The notes: generated by a model from the sequence alone, not told the origin. 64,000 nucleotides of DNA from Phytophthora colocasiae (GCA_018806915.1 JAGKQI010000053.1:186001-250000), one strand, 5' to 3'. Numbered from the stretch's first letter, positions 1 through 9,502 are shown. A program made the numbers and translations.

Positions 1-1500
1 GCTGCACCACCTGCTGCTTCTGCAGCAGGAACAACAACCTCACCAGTGCCCACTAGCACTGCTGCTTCCAGCGGTTCGACAGAGAAGCTCTCTGTCACCG
101 ACTATCATGCTCTCCACAAGGAGAAGCAAGCGAAGAAGACTTCTTCCTCGTTAGCAGGGATCAAACACCCTGCTGTTCCTCTCAAAGAACTCTTTGGAGA
201 GGACTACGAAGACATCCTCGACTACGAGGAGGATGTCGAGGAGGGGGAAGTTGATGTCAAGGCTCCCGCTCCCGTGTCTTCGTCCGAAGACACGTCAGAC
301 CCACCCGTGGGATCTCGACGACCTCGTGATGAGGCCTCGGACGCTTCAAGCTCGAAGCGTCCGCGCAGTGATGATGAAGCGTCCCCCATGTCGAGGGCGC
401 TCACTGCCCCGCGCACTGATCCGCCAGTGCGCACACGATGGATGCCTACTGAGACAGAGATCCATGACCGGTTCGGTGCTAGTTCACCACCGAACCCGAT
501 ACTGTTGTACGCATGCAACAGTATCAACGACGACGACGTCGCCGTTGAGGTTGTCTTTGAGTCCGAGACTCAAAGACGCGACTACTATTTCGGGCTCTTC
601 CATGAGCTCCGATACTATGCAGCGAAGAAGACTTCGCGCAAGAGCAAAATGCCAGAGTGGCAGGCACTTTGTCAGTCGTGGAATGCCTTTGTTGATAACT
701 TCAACAAAGACCCGAAGGCGTATCGCGAGCGCGTTGCTGCGGCTCGCGATCGCTACTACACTTACACTACGCGTGGTAAGTGTGAACGCCTCCATGATCA
801 GTCCATGGAAGCGGGGATTCCATGTGCCGTTCCCTTTGGCACACCCTGTCCGTGTTGCCAACCCTTGGCAACACGCCTCAGCGAAAGGGATCTCCTGGGG
901 TACACGCTTGTCCGTGTACCCGATCACATCAAGGAGCTCCGTGGTCGTATTGTGCCACGCGGAGCTCCGAGTGCTGTGGCTGACCGCAGCACTCCTCGTG
1001 CAGGGCTTACCCCTGCAAGTTATGGTGGGCTTCGTACGCCCTCACCATTTCCGGAACGTCCTCCATCAGGACGTTCTGCGGCTCCCATGTATCTCGATGG
1101 GGAGGAAATCCTCTCCAACGAATACGAAAACGAACCCCTTGAGAGTTCGTTCTCTTATGAGCCACGATCCGCTCAACAATCCAGCGGATCGCTCCACGCG
1201 CGTCGCGCAACGGCGGCGGAGGGGGTGGGAACACTCCCTCCGCATGGTCAACGCTATGACCATGACGATCGTGCCCTGCACGATCGAGTTGCTGCGCTGG
1301 AGCAGACACAGAGCGCTGAGATAGCTGCTCTGAAGCAGGAGGTTCGTGTCCTCCGTGCTGAGGTCTGCGAGGCAGCTCAGACTGCCTCGAACCTCTCGTC
1401 CGATCTTGGGACGAGAGTGGGCCGGTTGATCGACCGTGTCGACGGTCTCGAAAAGGCCTTTCAGGCCTCTCGCACTACTCAGTCGGACTACCAACCCTAG
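1..1500 (+). CDS. Antisense ORF of family A (aORF-A), 5' end outside window
   Basis: The frame is open from base 1 to the TAG at 1498-1500, about 499 residues; the ATG lies left of the window. In copy A3 the equivalent ATG is at 46246. It runs opposite to the pol gene of its own element. The N-terminal part is Ser/Pro/Ala-rich with an acidic patch (EEDVEEGEVDV) and basic KRPR-type clusters. The middle holds a compact aromatic-rich stretch around residues 190-270 (motifs such as WQALCQSWNAFVDNF). The last ~85 residues form heptad-like coils (RVAALEQTQ, IAALKQEVRVLRAEV). From 1007 to 1500 it lies directly over the pol chromodomain on the other strand, and both frames remain largely readable. 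The arrangement recalls antisense genes of retroviruses such as HTLV-1 HBZ, but I see no homology and assign no function. A GTAAGT at 776-781 has no frame-compatible acceptor. Confidence 0.7.
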   Translation, partial: AAPPAASAAGTTTSPVPTSTAASSGSTEKLSVTDYHALHKEKQAKKTSSSLAGIKHPAVPLKELFGEDYEDILDYEEDVEEGEVDVKAPAPVSSSEDTSDPPVGSRRPRDEASDASSSKRPRSDDEASPMSRALTAPRTDPPVRTRWMPTETEIHDRFGASSPPNPILLYACNSINDDDVAVEVVFESETQRRDYYFGLFHELRYYAAKKTSRKSKMPEWQALCQSWNAFVDNFNKDPKAYRERVAAARDRYYTYTTRGKCERLHDQSMEAGIPCAVPFGTPCPCCQPLATRLSERDLLGYTLVRVPDHIKELRGRIVPRGAPSAVADRSTPRAGLTPASYGGLRTPSPFPERPPSGRSAAPMYLDGEEILSNEYENEPLESSFSYEPRSAQQSSGSLHARRATAAEGVGTLPPHGQRYDHDDRALHDRVAALEQTQSAEIAALKQEVRVLRAEVCEAAQTASNLSSDLGTRVGRLIDRVDGLEKAFQASRTTQSDYQP

Positions 1501-2009
1501 GTAGTCCGTGCTGCACGTACGGCTTCAACCGCCCGACGTAGAAGGTCGGGTGGAGCCTCATGCTGGACGGTATGTCCAGCTGGTACGCGTTGCCGTGCCG
1601 TTCAAGTACTTTGAACGGCCCAATGAATCGTAGAGCAAGCAAGCTTGCTCCAAAGTCAGACACTGCATGTCTAGGTGGGTTTTGTGTAGCTAACAAAACT
1701 AATGAACCCTTTTCGAATTCATTTGTGTTGCCTCTACCAACAGTATCAGCGTTCAGCTTCTGTCGATCGACAGAAGCTGCGATAGCATCCTGGACAAACC
1801 GTATGACGGCTTGTCTTCGCTGGACAAAGTCTAGCGCACTCGAGCTGACTCCTATCAGCTTGTCGCCTTTGTCAGCAGCAGGCCCTGCCTGCTCGCTATC
1901 ATCTCTCATGTCTGTGCCCGGCACAGACATTGCGCGCTCGTTCCTGCTCGAACGAGACGTCGCACGCGTCACCGCAGCTGATAGTGTGCTGCTATCAGTT
2001 GCATTCTGC

Positions 2010-2063
2010 GGTTGTTCGGACGCAACCGTAGATCCTGGTTGTTCGGACGCAACCGTAGATCCT
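2010..2063 (-). repeat. 27 bp tandem duplication in A1 integrase tail
   Basis: Two identical 27 bp units (2010-2036 and 2037-2063) duplicate nine residues (motif STVASEQP twice) in the linker after the integrase core. Copy A2 has one unit, so the duplication is private to A1. Confidence 0.85.
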
Positions 2064-2677
2064 CCCCCACTTAAGGAGGAAACTACCCCACCGAGCATGC
2101 TCGGCAATCGTGGATGCCTCATGGCATTCACGTAGAACGGTGTATGCCCCGTCGAGGCATGCACCGAGTTGTTGATGGCAAACTCTGCCATCGGCAAGCA
2201 CTCGCTCCAGTGCGGGAACGAGTGAGCGTAGCTCTTCAACGTGTCACCCAGTACACGGTTGACACGTTCGGTCTGTCCGTCCGTCTGCGGATGATCCGCA
2301 GTCGACATTGACAATCGTGAACCAAGAAGTGTAAACACTTCTTGCTAGAACCGCGCTGTGAAGCGTGGATGACACAATGTCGAGCGGCATGTCATGGTGT
2401 TTGAACACCATGTCAACAAACAGTCGCACAGTCTGCGCGGCTGTAACAGAAGACGGGACGGCAGCAAGATGAACCATCTTGCTGAATCTGTCCACAACGC
2501 TTGCTGTCAGGCGGAAGACCGAAGACAAAGTCCATGGACATGGACTGCCAACATTCCGACGGAGTCGGAAGTGACTGAAGAGGAGCCTGCGAGAACCGCG
2601 CAGGCTTCACGCGTTGACAAACCTCACAAGTACGTACGTACTCGCGAACCCACTTGTACTGGTGGTGCCAGTAGAAG

Positions 2678-2682
2678 TCACG
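2678..2682. other. Target-site duplication of B1 (right-hand copy after un-inverting)
   Basis: TCACG directly left of the B1 3' LTR is the reverse complement of CGTGA at 19894-19898, directly left of the B1 5' LTR. The uninterrupted target in A2 reads ACGCGTGACTTC at 12441-12452, so the duplicated bases are CGTGA. Confidence 0.8.
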
Positions 2683-3095
2683 TGCAGCGGGGCTGCGTAG
2701 GTGTGCACGGCACAGAGGAAGTTTAGTTGACTCGTAGAGTCCTGCTTGCAAGGCACTAGCCTTCGGTTCTATACAAGAACCAAGTAGTCCACTAAATACG
2801 GGACTACCACAATCAGTGTCCCTATAATAAAGGAACTAACACTAATTATGTAAAATGCAAACTGATTTTTATTGACTTTATTGCCCTAATCCTAAATGTA
2901 ACGGATTTAGTATCTAGCATACTAAATCCTAATCAAAATGCAATGTGTGGCTCTGAGCTAGCTACCAGCAACTGGCTACATATGTGACGTGTGAGAAACA
3001 CTATGTGTCGTACACAGATCTGTGACTTGTGACCTGGATGGTGTATACCACACCGACTGTAGCCAAGGCGCACAGCGCCGTGTAACCCCGTTACA
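2683..3095 (-). repeat. B1 3' LTR (family B, 413 bp)
   Basis: On the minus strand it starts TGTAACGGGGTTACACGG and ends CCCCGCTGCA, a TG...CA LTR of 413 bp. It matches 19899-20311 (same length), 25413-25824 and 25974-26383. Several perfect hairpins are visible, for example GGATTTAGTA/TACTAAATCC. A polypurine tract abuts its 5' end. Confidence 0.9.
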
Positions 3096-3108
3096 CCCTC
3101 CCCCACCA
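3096..3108 (-). promoter_or_regulatory. Polypurine tract of B1
   Basis: Read on the minus strand, GGTGGGGGAGGG lies immediately before the LTR start TGTAACGGGG, the expected position and composition of the plus-strand primer site. Confidence 0.8.
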
Positions 3109-3390
3109 AACCGCGGATACGGAGTATCTACAACTGCAGACATAACTGCCTTGTCAAGGCCTGTCACCGGCAACTTTCCGATAAAAGAAATCTCTCAACG
3201 AGAGTGCGCGTGCGCGCTGGCTCAACGAGCACATTCTCCAATTCTCCCCAGCGAGCCAACCGCTCCTGAGGTGTCCCGTGACCAGGCGTCTACGCTTCAG
3301 CGCCTCAGCGCTTTCCGGTCTGAGCCCTCGGCTCCTCTCACGCTCCCCGTTTCGGAGTATTTCGCGGCGTCTCGCCTTCGCTACGGAGCG

Positions 3391-5016
3391 ATGTTCAAGG
3401 CAAGCCCGACGTCAAGTGGTAGCGGTGGCTCACCCTTCGAGTACACGACAGCGTCGCCGACGCGCGACCCACGTCGCTCTCCTACGGAGGAAGGCGAGGT
3501 CGAAGTGGACTACGAGGAGTCCGAACTGGGCGATGCCCCTGCGTCTCCTGCTCCTGCGAGCTCTCGGACGACTCGCTCCACGTGATCCACGTCGGTACTC
3601 AATTCCTCGGCAGCTGCGTCAGCCCAATCCATTCCCAGAGGGACCTTCGAGCCTCGTGCTCAACGCGTTGCGCAACGCACCACCACTTCCTGCTCGCGAT
3701 GAGCCAGAGTCGATCAGGGGCGTCGAGGACGCGATCACGAACCCACTGGATGAGGCGCAGGAGGCCTCTATGAGCGGTGCTTCAGAGTCACGTCGACCGG
3801 TCCAACGGGACATCGTGGGGACTTCGTCGCGACGCGACTACGGCTTCGAGCCTCGTGACCCTGCCGAACAGGTGAAGCAATTGATGGCACAGCCAAACCT
3901 GCACGGTTACGCCATAGGCGCACCACCTCGCACGGTGACCGAGACTCAGCAACAGCAAGGGCTCCATGAGCGTTTCTTGACCCCGCAGGTGTGCACACTC
4001 GCCGAGTATCGGCAACGCTTAGATAAGCAACGACGACGGGAGTCTGTACCTCAGATGAGGACTTATCCACTCCTTCTCCAAACTGGAGAGACTACCCGGG
4101 ACTACATGGTCCATGTGGCCACCTGGGCCGAGGCTTCACGGAAGCTCGCGTCGTTCGATCGGCTCATGGAGAGCTGCGCCGAGGTGGACGTCCGCCTCGC
4201 TCGAGGTCTACTCTTCCAGTACGCGAAGCTACGCGTGCGGCCCGGCCGCTTTCCTCGCCACACGACGGCAGTGGCTCCCGCCTCTCAGGCCACTATTCCT
4301 GCTTCGCAGGCTCCTCCAGTCTCCGAGAGAGACTCGCTGGCTGTGCCAGCCACGGACCAGAGCCTGAGCTCGGCTGCTAGTCCGTCAGCTTCTCACACTA
4401 GTGGTGAGAAGCGGGTGTCGACCGAGTGGTCGACCTCGAGCCCTTCGGGCGCCCCCGATCTTCGCGATCAAAAGCGTCCACGACGTCAGGGCAGTCCTGC
4501 CTCAGGGGCCCTTCAAACTCTCACGAGTTTTGGGAATGAGGATATCCACGCCACTTCACCAGATACTGGTTTTGACTACGTGGCGACGCCGCGCCATCAG
4601 GCGCTCCACGTGGTAGTGGGGAGTCCCCTGCTCATCGAGCAACGGCGGAGGAGGCCGATTCGCTGCGGAACGCAATACTCGACGAGTGTGATGAGCGCTA
4701 TTTGTCGCGGCGCGCTTGGTATCAACTCGATCACTCGATCGGTACTCTCCAGAGTCAGACTCAGTCTCTTCAGGGGAACCTGGAGAGCGTTTGGCATTCG
4801 CATGCCCGTCTCGCTCATGACATGGAGGAGATTGAAAGCCGGATGGCTTGGCTCGAAGGTCCTCAGTCCCTGACTGCTCGCCTGCACCAGCAGGAGCTTC
4901 AGCTCGCTGAGCTGCGGGGTCAGGTGACGTTGCTGCTGCAGATGACGCAGTCTGGGCGCGTGTCGTCGGCGCCAGCGCCTCCGCGCTCACCCCCGCGGGG
5001 TCCCGATATGGCTTAA
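3391..5016 (+). pseudogene. Antisense ORF of family B (aORF-B), B1 copy, frameshifted
   Basis: This is the counterpart of aORF-A, opposite to B1 pol. The first plausible ATG is at 3391, although the frame is open upstream. An acidic N-terminal segment (EEGEVEVDYEESELGD) reads to a TGA at 3583-3585. The next frame carries the body: a Gln/Arg-rich core (FLTPQVCTLAEYRQRL, DRLMESCAEVDVRLARGL) and a Ser/Pro region. A further shift at about 4570-4576 leads into a C-terminal coiled coil (TARLHQQELQLAELRGQVTLLLQ) ending at 5016. Order and composition parallel aORF-A (acidic, core, Ser/Pro, coil), including a shared RATA(A/E)E motif before the coil. The second shift is also present in B2. Function unknown. 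Confidence 0.65.
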
Positions 5017-6045
5017 GCAAGCCGACGTAGAACACAGGATGTGTTCGCATACGCTTTGGCAAGTCAAGCGTGTATGCCAGGCCCTTCTTGGCCACGACCG
5101 TAAATGGTCCGATGAAGCGCGGACGCAATTTCGTCTTAAAGACGCTCGACACTGCATGTGTAGGTAGGCTCTTAGCGTTTAATAAAACGTGGTCACCGAC
5201 CTTGAACTCCCACATGTTGCTTCTACCTTTTGCATCAGCTTGTTCCTTCTGAACGTCTTGGCTTTCAGCCATCGCGTCACGCACACGGCGTAAGACGCTA
5301 AGCCTCATCGAGAGGAAGTCATCGACTTGTTTACGTACAGCAGAAGGGCTGATATCAGCAAGATCGGCGTCGAGCGACGGCGCAGCCTCTCCCCCACCAA
5401 GCCCAAGGCTACCGCGTGGCGGAGTGAGCGGGACGCGCGGATGCGCAAGGCCGTTCACGTAGAACGGGGTGAAGCCTGTCGAGGCATGCACCGCATTGTT
5501 CATTGAGAACTCAACGAGAGGGAGCATAGCGCTCCAACGCTTCGGCGTTTCAGCGCATACGCTGAGGAGGATGTCCTCCAGGACGCGGTTCACGCGTTCG
5601 GTCTGACCGTCGGTCTGCGGATGGTCCGCCGTGGACATGTCCAGTCGAGTGCCCAGCACCTTGAAGACGGACGTCCAGAAGTGACCCGTGAAACGGGGGT
5701 CTCGATCCGAGACAATGGTCTCTGGCAGCCCATGCTGGCGGAAGACCCGATCGATGAAGATCGTCGCTGTACCAGCGCCATCGACGGTGTCCGGCACAGC
5801 CGCTAGGTGAGCCATCTTGCTCAGACGGTCAACAAAGACCACCACGCCCGTGTTGCCTGCCGAGTCCTTCGGCAGGCCAAACACAAAGTCCATACTTATG
5901 GACTGCCAACACCCAGTGGGTACAGGCAAGCTCGCCAAAGGCGCACCGCATGCGGCGAGGGTTTAACCCGCTGGCACGTCTCTCACGTGCGCACATATGT
6001 GCTGACCCACTTGTACATCTTCGGCCACCAGTACATGGAGCTCAC
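4398..6045 (-). pseudogene. B1 integrase and chromodomain
   Basis: Minus-strand integrase: zinc region (CETCQRVK), catalytic core with the Asp, Asp and Glu contexts all present (SISMDFVFGL, IVSDRDPRF, HPQTDGQTERVN), a GPY/F module (RFIGPFTVVAKKG), then a Ser/Pro-rich linker and a chromodomain (QYLVKWRGYPHSQNS). Breaks: a small shift near 5945 between the zinc region and the core, a 1 nt loss near 4570-4576 inside the chromodomain that is shared with B2, and a B1-only TGG to TGA in the chromodomain. The pol frame ends at 4398. The 619 bp from 4398 to 5016 is also covered by aORF-B. Confidence 0.85.
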
Positions 6046-8006
6046 CGAGCCGTAGGTCTTCTCGCGACCGAGGTGGCGGCCTCGTAGAGGATACGGTACT
6101 TCAGATCCTCATCGTGAGGAACCACCACACGTGGTGGGTCATCCTGACCCGTGCTGTAGTACAGCAGACCGCCTTCCAGGCTGTAGCGTTGGAGTCTCGC
6201 CTTTAGGCGTCGTGACAGAGTCACCTTTGAGTCCTTAAACTCATCGCTCCCTAGAGCTTGAAGCAGCGCGACACAGGAGTCGTCCTGAGCGTACGCTGCT
6301 CGAACCATGTCCGTCACGGACGATGTCACCGAGGTGACATGAGATAAATCATAGTCCGGGCGACGTGATAACGCGTCAGCGAGGACGTTCTGCCTGCCAG
6401 GCTTGTACTTCACCTCGAAGTTATACTCCGCAAAGAAGGAGAGCCATCGGGCCATCCTCTGCGAGAGGTGGGGCGACTGCGTCGCGGTGCGTAGCGACGC
6501 ATGATCCGTGTAGATCACGAATGGCTTGGAGCCGAGCAGGTGAACCCTGAATTTGACGAGAGCGTACTTCATCACAAGTAGCTCCTTGTCATGAACTGGA
6601 TAGTTCTTCTCAGCAGCCTTGAGCTGCCGAGACTCAAACACAATGACGCGTTCGCGCCCTTCGGCGTCCGCTTGTAGCAAAGCACTGCCGATGGCAAAGT
6701 CCGAGGCGTCACAGACGACGATGAACGGACGATCGGGGTCTGGCAACGCCAGTATCGGTGCCTGAAGCAGGCTATCCTTGATACAAGTGAACGCATTCTC
6801 GTGCTCGGCACGCCATACCCATTCGGCATCCTTCTTAAGGAGATCCGTCAGTGGCCGAGCCAACTCAGCGTAGTTCTCGCTATACTTGTGCAAGTAGTTG
6901 GCCAAGCCCAGCCACTTACGCAAGTCCTTCTGGTTCAAGGGAACCGGCCAATCCACAATGGCCTTGACCTTTGCTGGATCAGCACGAAGGCCATGCTTCC
7001 CAATGAAGCACCCTAGGAAGGGGATTTCTTCCGCGCCAAAGACGCACTTGTCTGCGTTGGCGTACAGTTTGTTCGTGCGCATGCACTCGAGCACTGCTCT
7101 CACGTGTTCCACGTGTATCTCGACATCAGACTTCCGACTGTGGACGAACACATCGTCAAAGTACGTCTGTGCGAATGCCCGTAGAGGCCTGAACAACTGC
7201 GTCACTAGACGATTGAACGTTGCAGGCGCATTCGACAGCCCTTGGGGCATGACGAGCCACTCCCAGAGCATACCGCTCGGGGTGCTCACCGCTGTAAGCG
7301 GAATATCACTGGCTCGCATGAGGAGCTGATAGTAGCCATCGACTAAGTCGAGCGCACTGTACATGGTGCAACCCACCATGTTGTTCTGAACACCATCCTT
7401 CCTAGGAATCGGCGTCTGCGCCGGAATTGTGGCAGCGTTAAGCTTATTAAAAGCGTGAACGATACGCCACTTGCCATTCGGCTTTCTGACACAGAACGTT
7501 GGCGCGGAGTGCGGAGACTTGCTCTCGCGCACGAGACCCGCCGCGTGCTTCGCACGGAAGAAGGCGTCAATGACGTCGCATTGCTCTTTAGGAAGAGGCC
7601 ACTGCCGGGTCACGCAGTATTTAGTTCCGGGAACTAAGTCGATCTCGTGACGAACGCCTCGGTCAGGAGGCAGGCCACTCGGTGGTTCCTTCGAGACAAC
7701 GTCTCTATATTCCTTCAGCAAGGAGTAGAAGTGATCCGAGGGATTCTTGAGGATCTCCGATCCGTTCCTGGCGTTCAACGCCTTCTTGACCTCGGTCAAG
7801 ACGGACTCGTCAACGAGGGACGATGAGTTTAACTCCTCTTCAGGTCGGACGATGACCACCTCAGCGAGTTCGCCAGCCTTTAAGGCATCGCCAAAGTCGG
7901 CGAACGACATCTCCTCTAGCTCAAGGAGCTTGTCAATACTCGGCACTGCCGTCCACTCCATCAACCAGAGTGTATAGCTTCCCACAGCCCTCCTGTGCGT
8001 TGACAC
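6042..8006 (-). CDS. B1 reverse transcriptase and RNase H segment
   Basis: A long open minus-strand segment of Ty3/Gypsy pol. RT motifs in order: HEIDLVPGTKYCVTRQWPLP, the motif A region SALDLVDGYYQL, the MPQGLSNAPATFNR region and the catalytic YFDD box (QTYFDDVFVHS). RNase H follows with its acidic residues in VCDASDFAIG, KELLVMKYAL and TDHASLRTA. The frame ends at 6042 after YEAATSVARR, where sequence expected before the integrase HHCC finger is missing. B2 has the same lesion. About 25 bp is also missing near 7945 at the junction with the protease linker. The segment is open but the polyprotein is not continuous. Confidence 0.85.
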   Translation of the reverse strand: MSTHRRAVGSYTLWLMEWTAVPSIDKLLELEEMSFADFGDALKAGELAEVVIVRPEEELNSSSLVDESVLTEVKKALNARNGSEILKNPSDHFYSLLKEYRDVVSKEPPSGLPPDRGVRHEIDLVPGTKYCVTRQWPLPKEQCDVIDAFFRAKHAAGLVRESKSPHSAPTFCVRKPNGKWRIVHAFNKLNAATIPAQTPIPRKDGVQNNMVGCTMYSALDLVDGYYQLLMRASDIPLTAVSTPSGMLWEWLVMPQGLSNAPATFNRLVTQLFRPLRAFAQTYFDDVFVHSRKSDVEIHVEHVRAVLECMRTNKLYANADKCVFGAEEIPFLGCFIGKHGLRADPAKVKAIVDWPVPLNQKDLRKWLGLANYLHKYSENYAELARPLTDLLKKDAEWVWRAEHENAFTCIKDSLLQAPILALPDPDRPFIVVCDASDFAIGSALLQADAEGRERVIVFESRQLKAAEKNYPVHDKELLVMKYALVKFRVHLLGSKPFVIYTDHASLRTATQSPHLSQRMARWLSFFAEYNFEVKYKPGRQNVLADALSRRPDYDLSHVTSVTSSVTDMVRAAYAQDDSCVALLQALGSDEFKDSKVTLSRRLKARLQRYSLEGGLLYYSTGQDDPPRVVVPHDEDLKYRILYEAATSVARRPTAR

Positions 8007-9003
8007 TTGACGTCACGGACGACTCAGACGCAGAGCGTCTCGCCCATAGGGCCTTACGACGTCGTCGTCTAGCCGACGAACGTCCACTCGACGGAGTACG
8101 TGCCGCCGCACAGGTTTCGGCCCCTTCAGGCCCAGTGTCAGTGACACTCTGCGATCCACTCGGTCGACGACCGATGTCGCTCAGCGGAGTACGTGCCGCT
8201 GCACAATCAATGACCGTAGCTGGTCCAATGTCAGGGACATTCAGCGATCGACTTGGTCCAAGACCAGCATCGCTCGGCGGAGTACGTGCCGCCCCACAGG
8301 GATTACGTGGGCTCTGCCCACACGTTGACTCACTGTCAACCAGCGCTACGCGCTCAATAGGACTGCGGTCCCCACACTCGGTGCTGTCCACTAGCTCGGA
8401 CACACCGACCTCCAGCATCATAGCCGATTCGGCTCGATGCTCGCGCCAATAGCGCTTCTGCTTCCTAGCAGAGGTGGGTTCATGACTCGCCAAAGCTCCA
8501 CTAGGAGAGAAGTGCGTTGCACCTAAGGTCTTCGACCTCCAATCGATCCAGGGCTCGTGGCGCTCCAGCCACGCCATACCAAGGATGAGGTCGTACCTCG
8601 AATCCAGGTCCAAGACCAAGCAGCGTTCCACGCTGTCAAAGTCCAGGAATTTCAGCCGCAGGTCCATGACGACCTTGGCTGCCGTGACACGGACGCCCGT
8701 CGCTAGACGGACAGTGACGGTGTCACCTCTTCGCGCTCGAAGCGCCTCAGCATATTGCTGACTATCCTCAACGGTGGAGCGTCTGACATAGTTGCCAGAC
8801 GCCCCCGAATCGATCAACACGATCCATGGCTTGTCAAAGCCCTTCACGTCCACCTGGACGACCAGCAAGCCCTGCTTGCTCACCCGTTCCGTGTTCAAGA
8901 GCACGGAGCTCTTCGGGGCTGAGCCCCAGTGCCTCTCACGCACTGCAGAACTCAGTTCTTCCCCAGTAGACCGCCCCGCGTCTACTGGGAGCCGGCGTTT
9001 CCC
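7933..9003 (-). CDS. B1 protease and PR-RT linker
   Basis: A retropepsin-like aspartic protease with active-site motif LIDSGASGNYV and the flap-side motif LILGMAWLERHEPW. It sits in the -1 frame relative to gag and begins at the slippery site at 8997-9003. After the protease comes a long linker containing three ~39-residue repeats and then a basic RRRRRK stretch. The frame ends at 7933 because of a deletion. Use of Ser rather than Thr after the catalytic Asp is common in such elements. Confidence 0.8.
   Translation of the reverse strand, partial: GKRRLPVDAGRSTGEELSSAVRERHWGSAPKSSVLLNTERVSKQGLLVVQVDVKGFDKPWIVLIDSGASGNYVRRSTVEDSQQYAEALRARRGDTVTVRLATGVRVTAAKVVMDLRLKFLDFDSVERCLVLDLDSRYDLILGMAWLERHEPWIDWRSKTLGATHFSPSGALASHEPTSARKQKRYWREHRAESAMMLEVGVSELVDSTECGDRSPIERVALVDSESTCGQSPRNPCGAARTPPSDAGLGPSRSLNVPDIGPATVIDCAAARTPLSDIGRRPSGSQSVTDTGPEGAETCAAARTPSSGRSSARRRRRKALWARRSASESSVTSSVNAQEGCGKLYTLVDGVDGSAEY
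8065..8330 (-). repeat. Three ~39-residue repeats in the family B PR-RT linker
   Basis: On the minus strand the unit reads approximately C-A-A-A-R-T-P-x-S-x-x-G-x-x-P-S-x-S, followed by V-x-D-x-G-P. Three diverged copies are visible here and again in B2 at about 23535-23790. DNA units are ~115 bp and contain short inverted repeats such as AGTGTCA/TGACACT. Confidence 0.7.
8962..9003 (-). promoter_or_regulatory. -1 ribosomal frameshift signal, gag to protease, B1
   Basis: The minus strand carries the heptamer GGGAAAC (8997-9003) in the phase required for -1 slippage (G GGA AAC), a 7 nt spacer, then a 10 bp stem CCCAGTAGAC/GTCTACTGGG (8962-8971 with 8980-8989). The gag stop lies inside the stem. 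Protease is in the -1 frame. The same arrangement is found in B2 and B3. Confidence 0.75.
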
Positions 9004-9501
9004 TGGGCAGAGCCCAAAGCGGGACCCGCGGCAGGGTTGCGGCCACTTTGGCCGGCGCGCTCTTTGCGCAGAGGGCAGTTGGGCCTCAGGTGTGAGGGAC
9101 TGCCGCATGTATAGCACCGGCGGGTGCTCATACGCTGCACCGCAGCTCGTAGCTCAGCTACCTCATCTTCAGCATAGCTGAGGTCCATGGGCTCAGGTCC
9201 ACCGGACCCTGTGCTGATAGCACCGACCCTCGACAACTTAAAGTTGTGCTCGGCATTCAATGCCACGCTGACAGCATCTTCGAAGCTGCGGGGGTTCTGA
9301 CGGAATGCCTCCGTCCTGGCCACGCCAGCTCTCAGACCTTCCATAAAGATAGTCACGGTGACCACCTCAGGTAGAGGATCGGCAGCCATGCCGGCGATGA
9401 GCGTGCGCAGCTCTTGGACATAGTCCACCAGATCCTTCTTGTGACCGCACGCGATACGCCTGGTTAGGCGGAGCAAACACTTGCGTGAGCTTGGCCTTTA
9501 G
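8982..9501 (-). pseudogene. B1 gag, C-terminal part
   Basis: The C-terminal half of Gag: capsid-like helices ([37 protein letters not shown]) and one zinc knuckle CYTCGSPSHLRPNC (CX2CX4HX4C). About 25 bp is missing near 9445 relative to B3. The N-terminal half is at 20369-20775, across the inversion breakpoint. Confidence 0.8.
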
Positions 9502-9502
9502 C
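9501..9502. other. Left breakpoint of an ~11.3 kb inversion
   Basis: Left of this point is B1 gag (minus); right of it is B2 integrase (plus). The partner breakpoint is 20775/20776. Swapping the two ends restores contiguous B1 gag and contiguous B2 integrase with 1-2 bp of ambiguity at each junction. Confidence 0.75.

Larger units (their letters stand above)
1..2682 (-). mobile_element. Family A Ty3/Gypsy element A1, 3' half
   Basis: This is the 3' part of a chromodomain-type Ty3/Gypsy element read on the minus strand: integrase, then chromodomain, with an antisense ORF on the plus strand. The left side runs out of the window, so its 3' LTR is not seen. On the right it is cut inside the integrase zinc-binding region by the 3' LTR of B1. 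The missing 5' half is the plus-strand segment 15488-19898. The integrase coding sequence there stops at the same site, and the two junctions share the 5 bp sequence CGTGA/TCACG expected of a target duplication. Confidence 0.85.
1007..2682 (-). pseudogene. A1 integrase C-terminal two thirds and chromodomain, disrupted
   Basis: Read on the minus strand this contains the integrase zinc-region tail (CEVCQRVKPA), the first catalytic Asp context (SMSMDFVFGL), the catalytic Glu context (HPQTDGQTERVN), the GPY/F module (RFIGPFKVLERHG) and a chromodomain (RFRIRWRGFPPHRDTWEP). Damage against the A2 copy: about 20 bp lost near 2505, shifting the frame; roughly 9 bp lost near 2370 that removes the second catalytic Asp segment (SDRD); a TGG to TAG change next to it; and an in-frame TAG at 1475-1477 between GPY/F module and chromodomain. 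Integrase from this copy could not be functional. The final ~490 bp is shared with the antisense ORF. Confidence 0.85.
2683..9501 (-). mobile_element. Family B element B1, 3' part (gag end, PR, RT, RNase H, IN, chromodomain, 3' LTR)
   Basis: Minus-strand order is gag C-terminus, protease, RT-RNase H, integrase, chromodomain, polypurine tract and 3' LTR, with an antisense ORF over the chromodomain end. At 9501/9502 the gag sequence stops abruptly. Its exact upstream continuation is 19899-20775 on the plus strand (GGGTGAG joined to CTAAAGG restores uninterrupted gag). B1 was thus about 7.7 kb and was split by an inversion. Confidence 0.85.

Noticed and set aside
776..881. GTAAGT...CCTCAG as an intron in aORF-A
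   Set aside because: Removal would be 106 nt and shift an otherwise open frame; no acceptor in phase was found. The 107 bp lost from A3 nearby does not match these splice sites.
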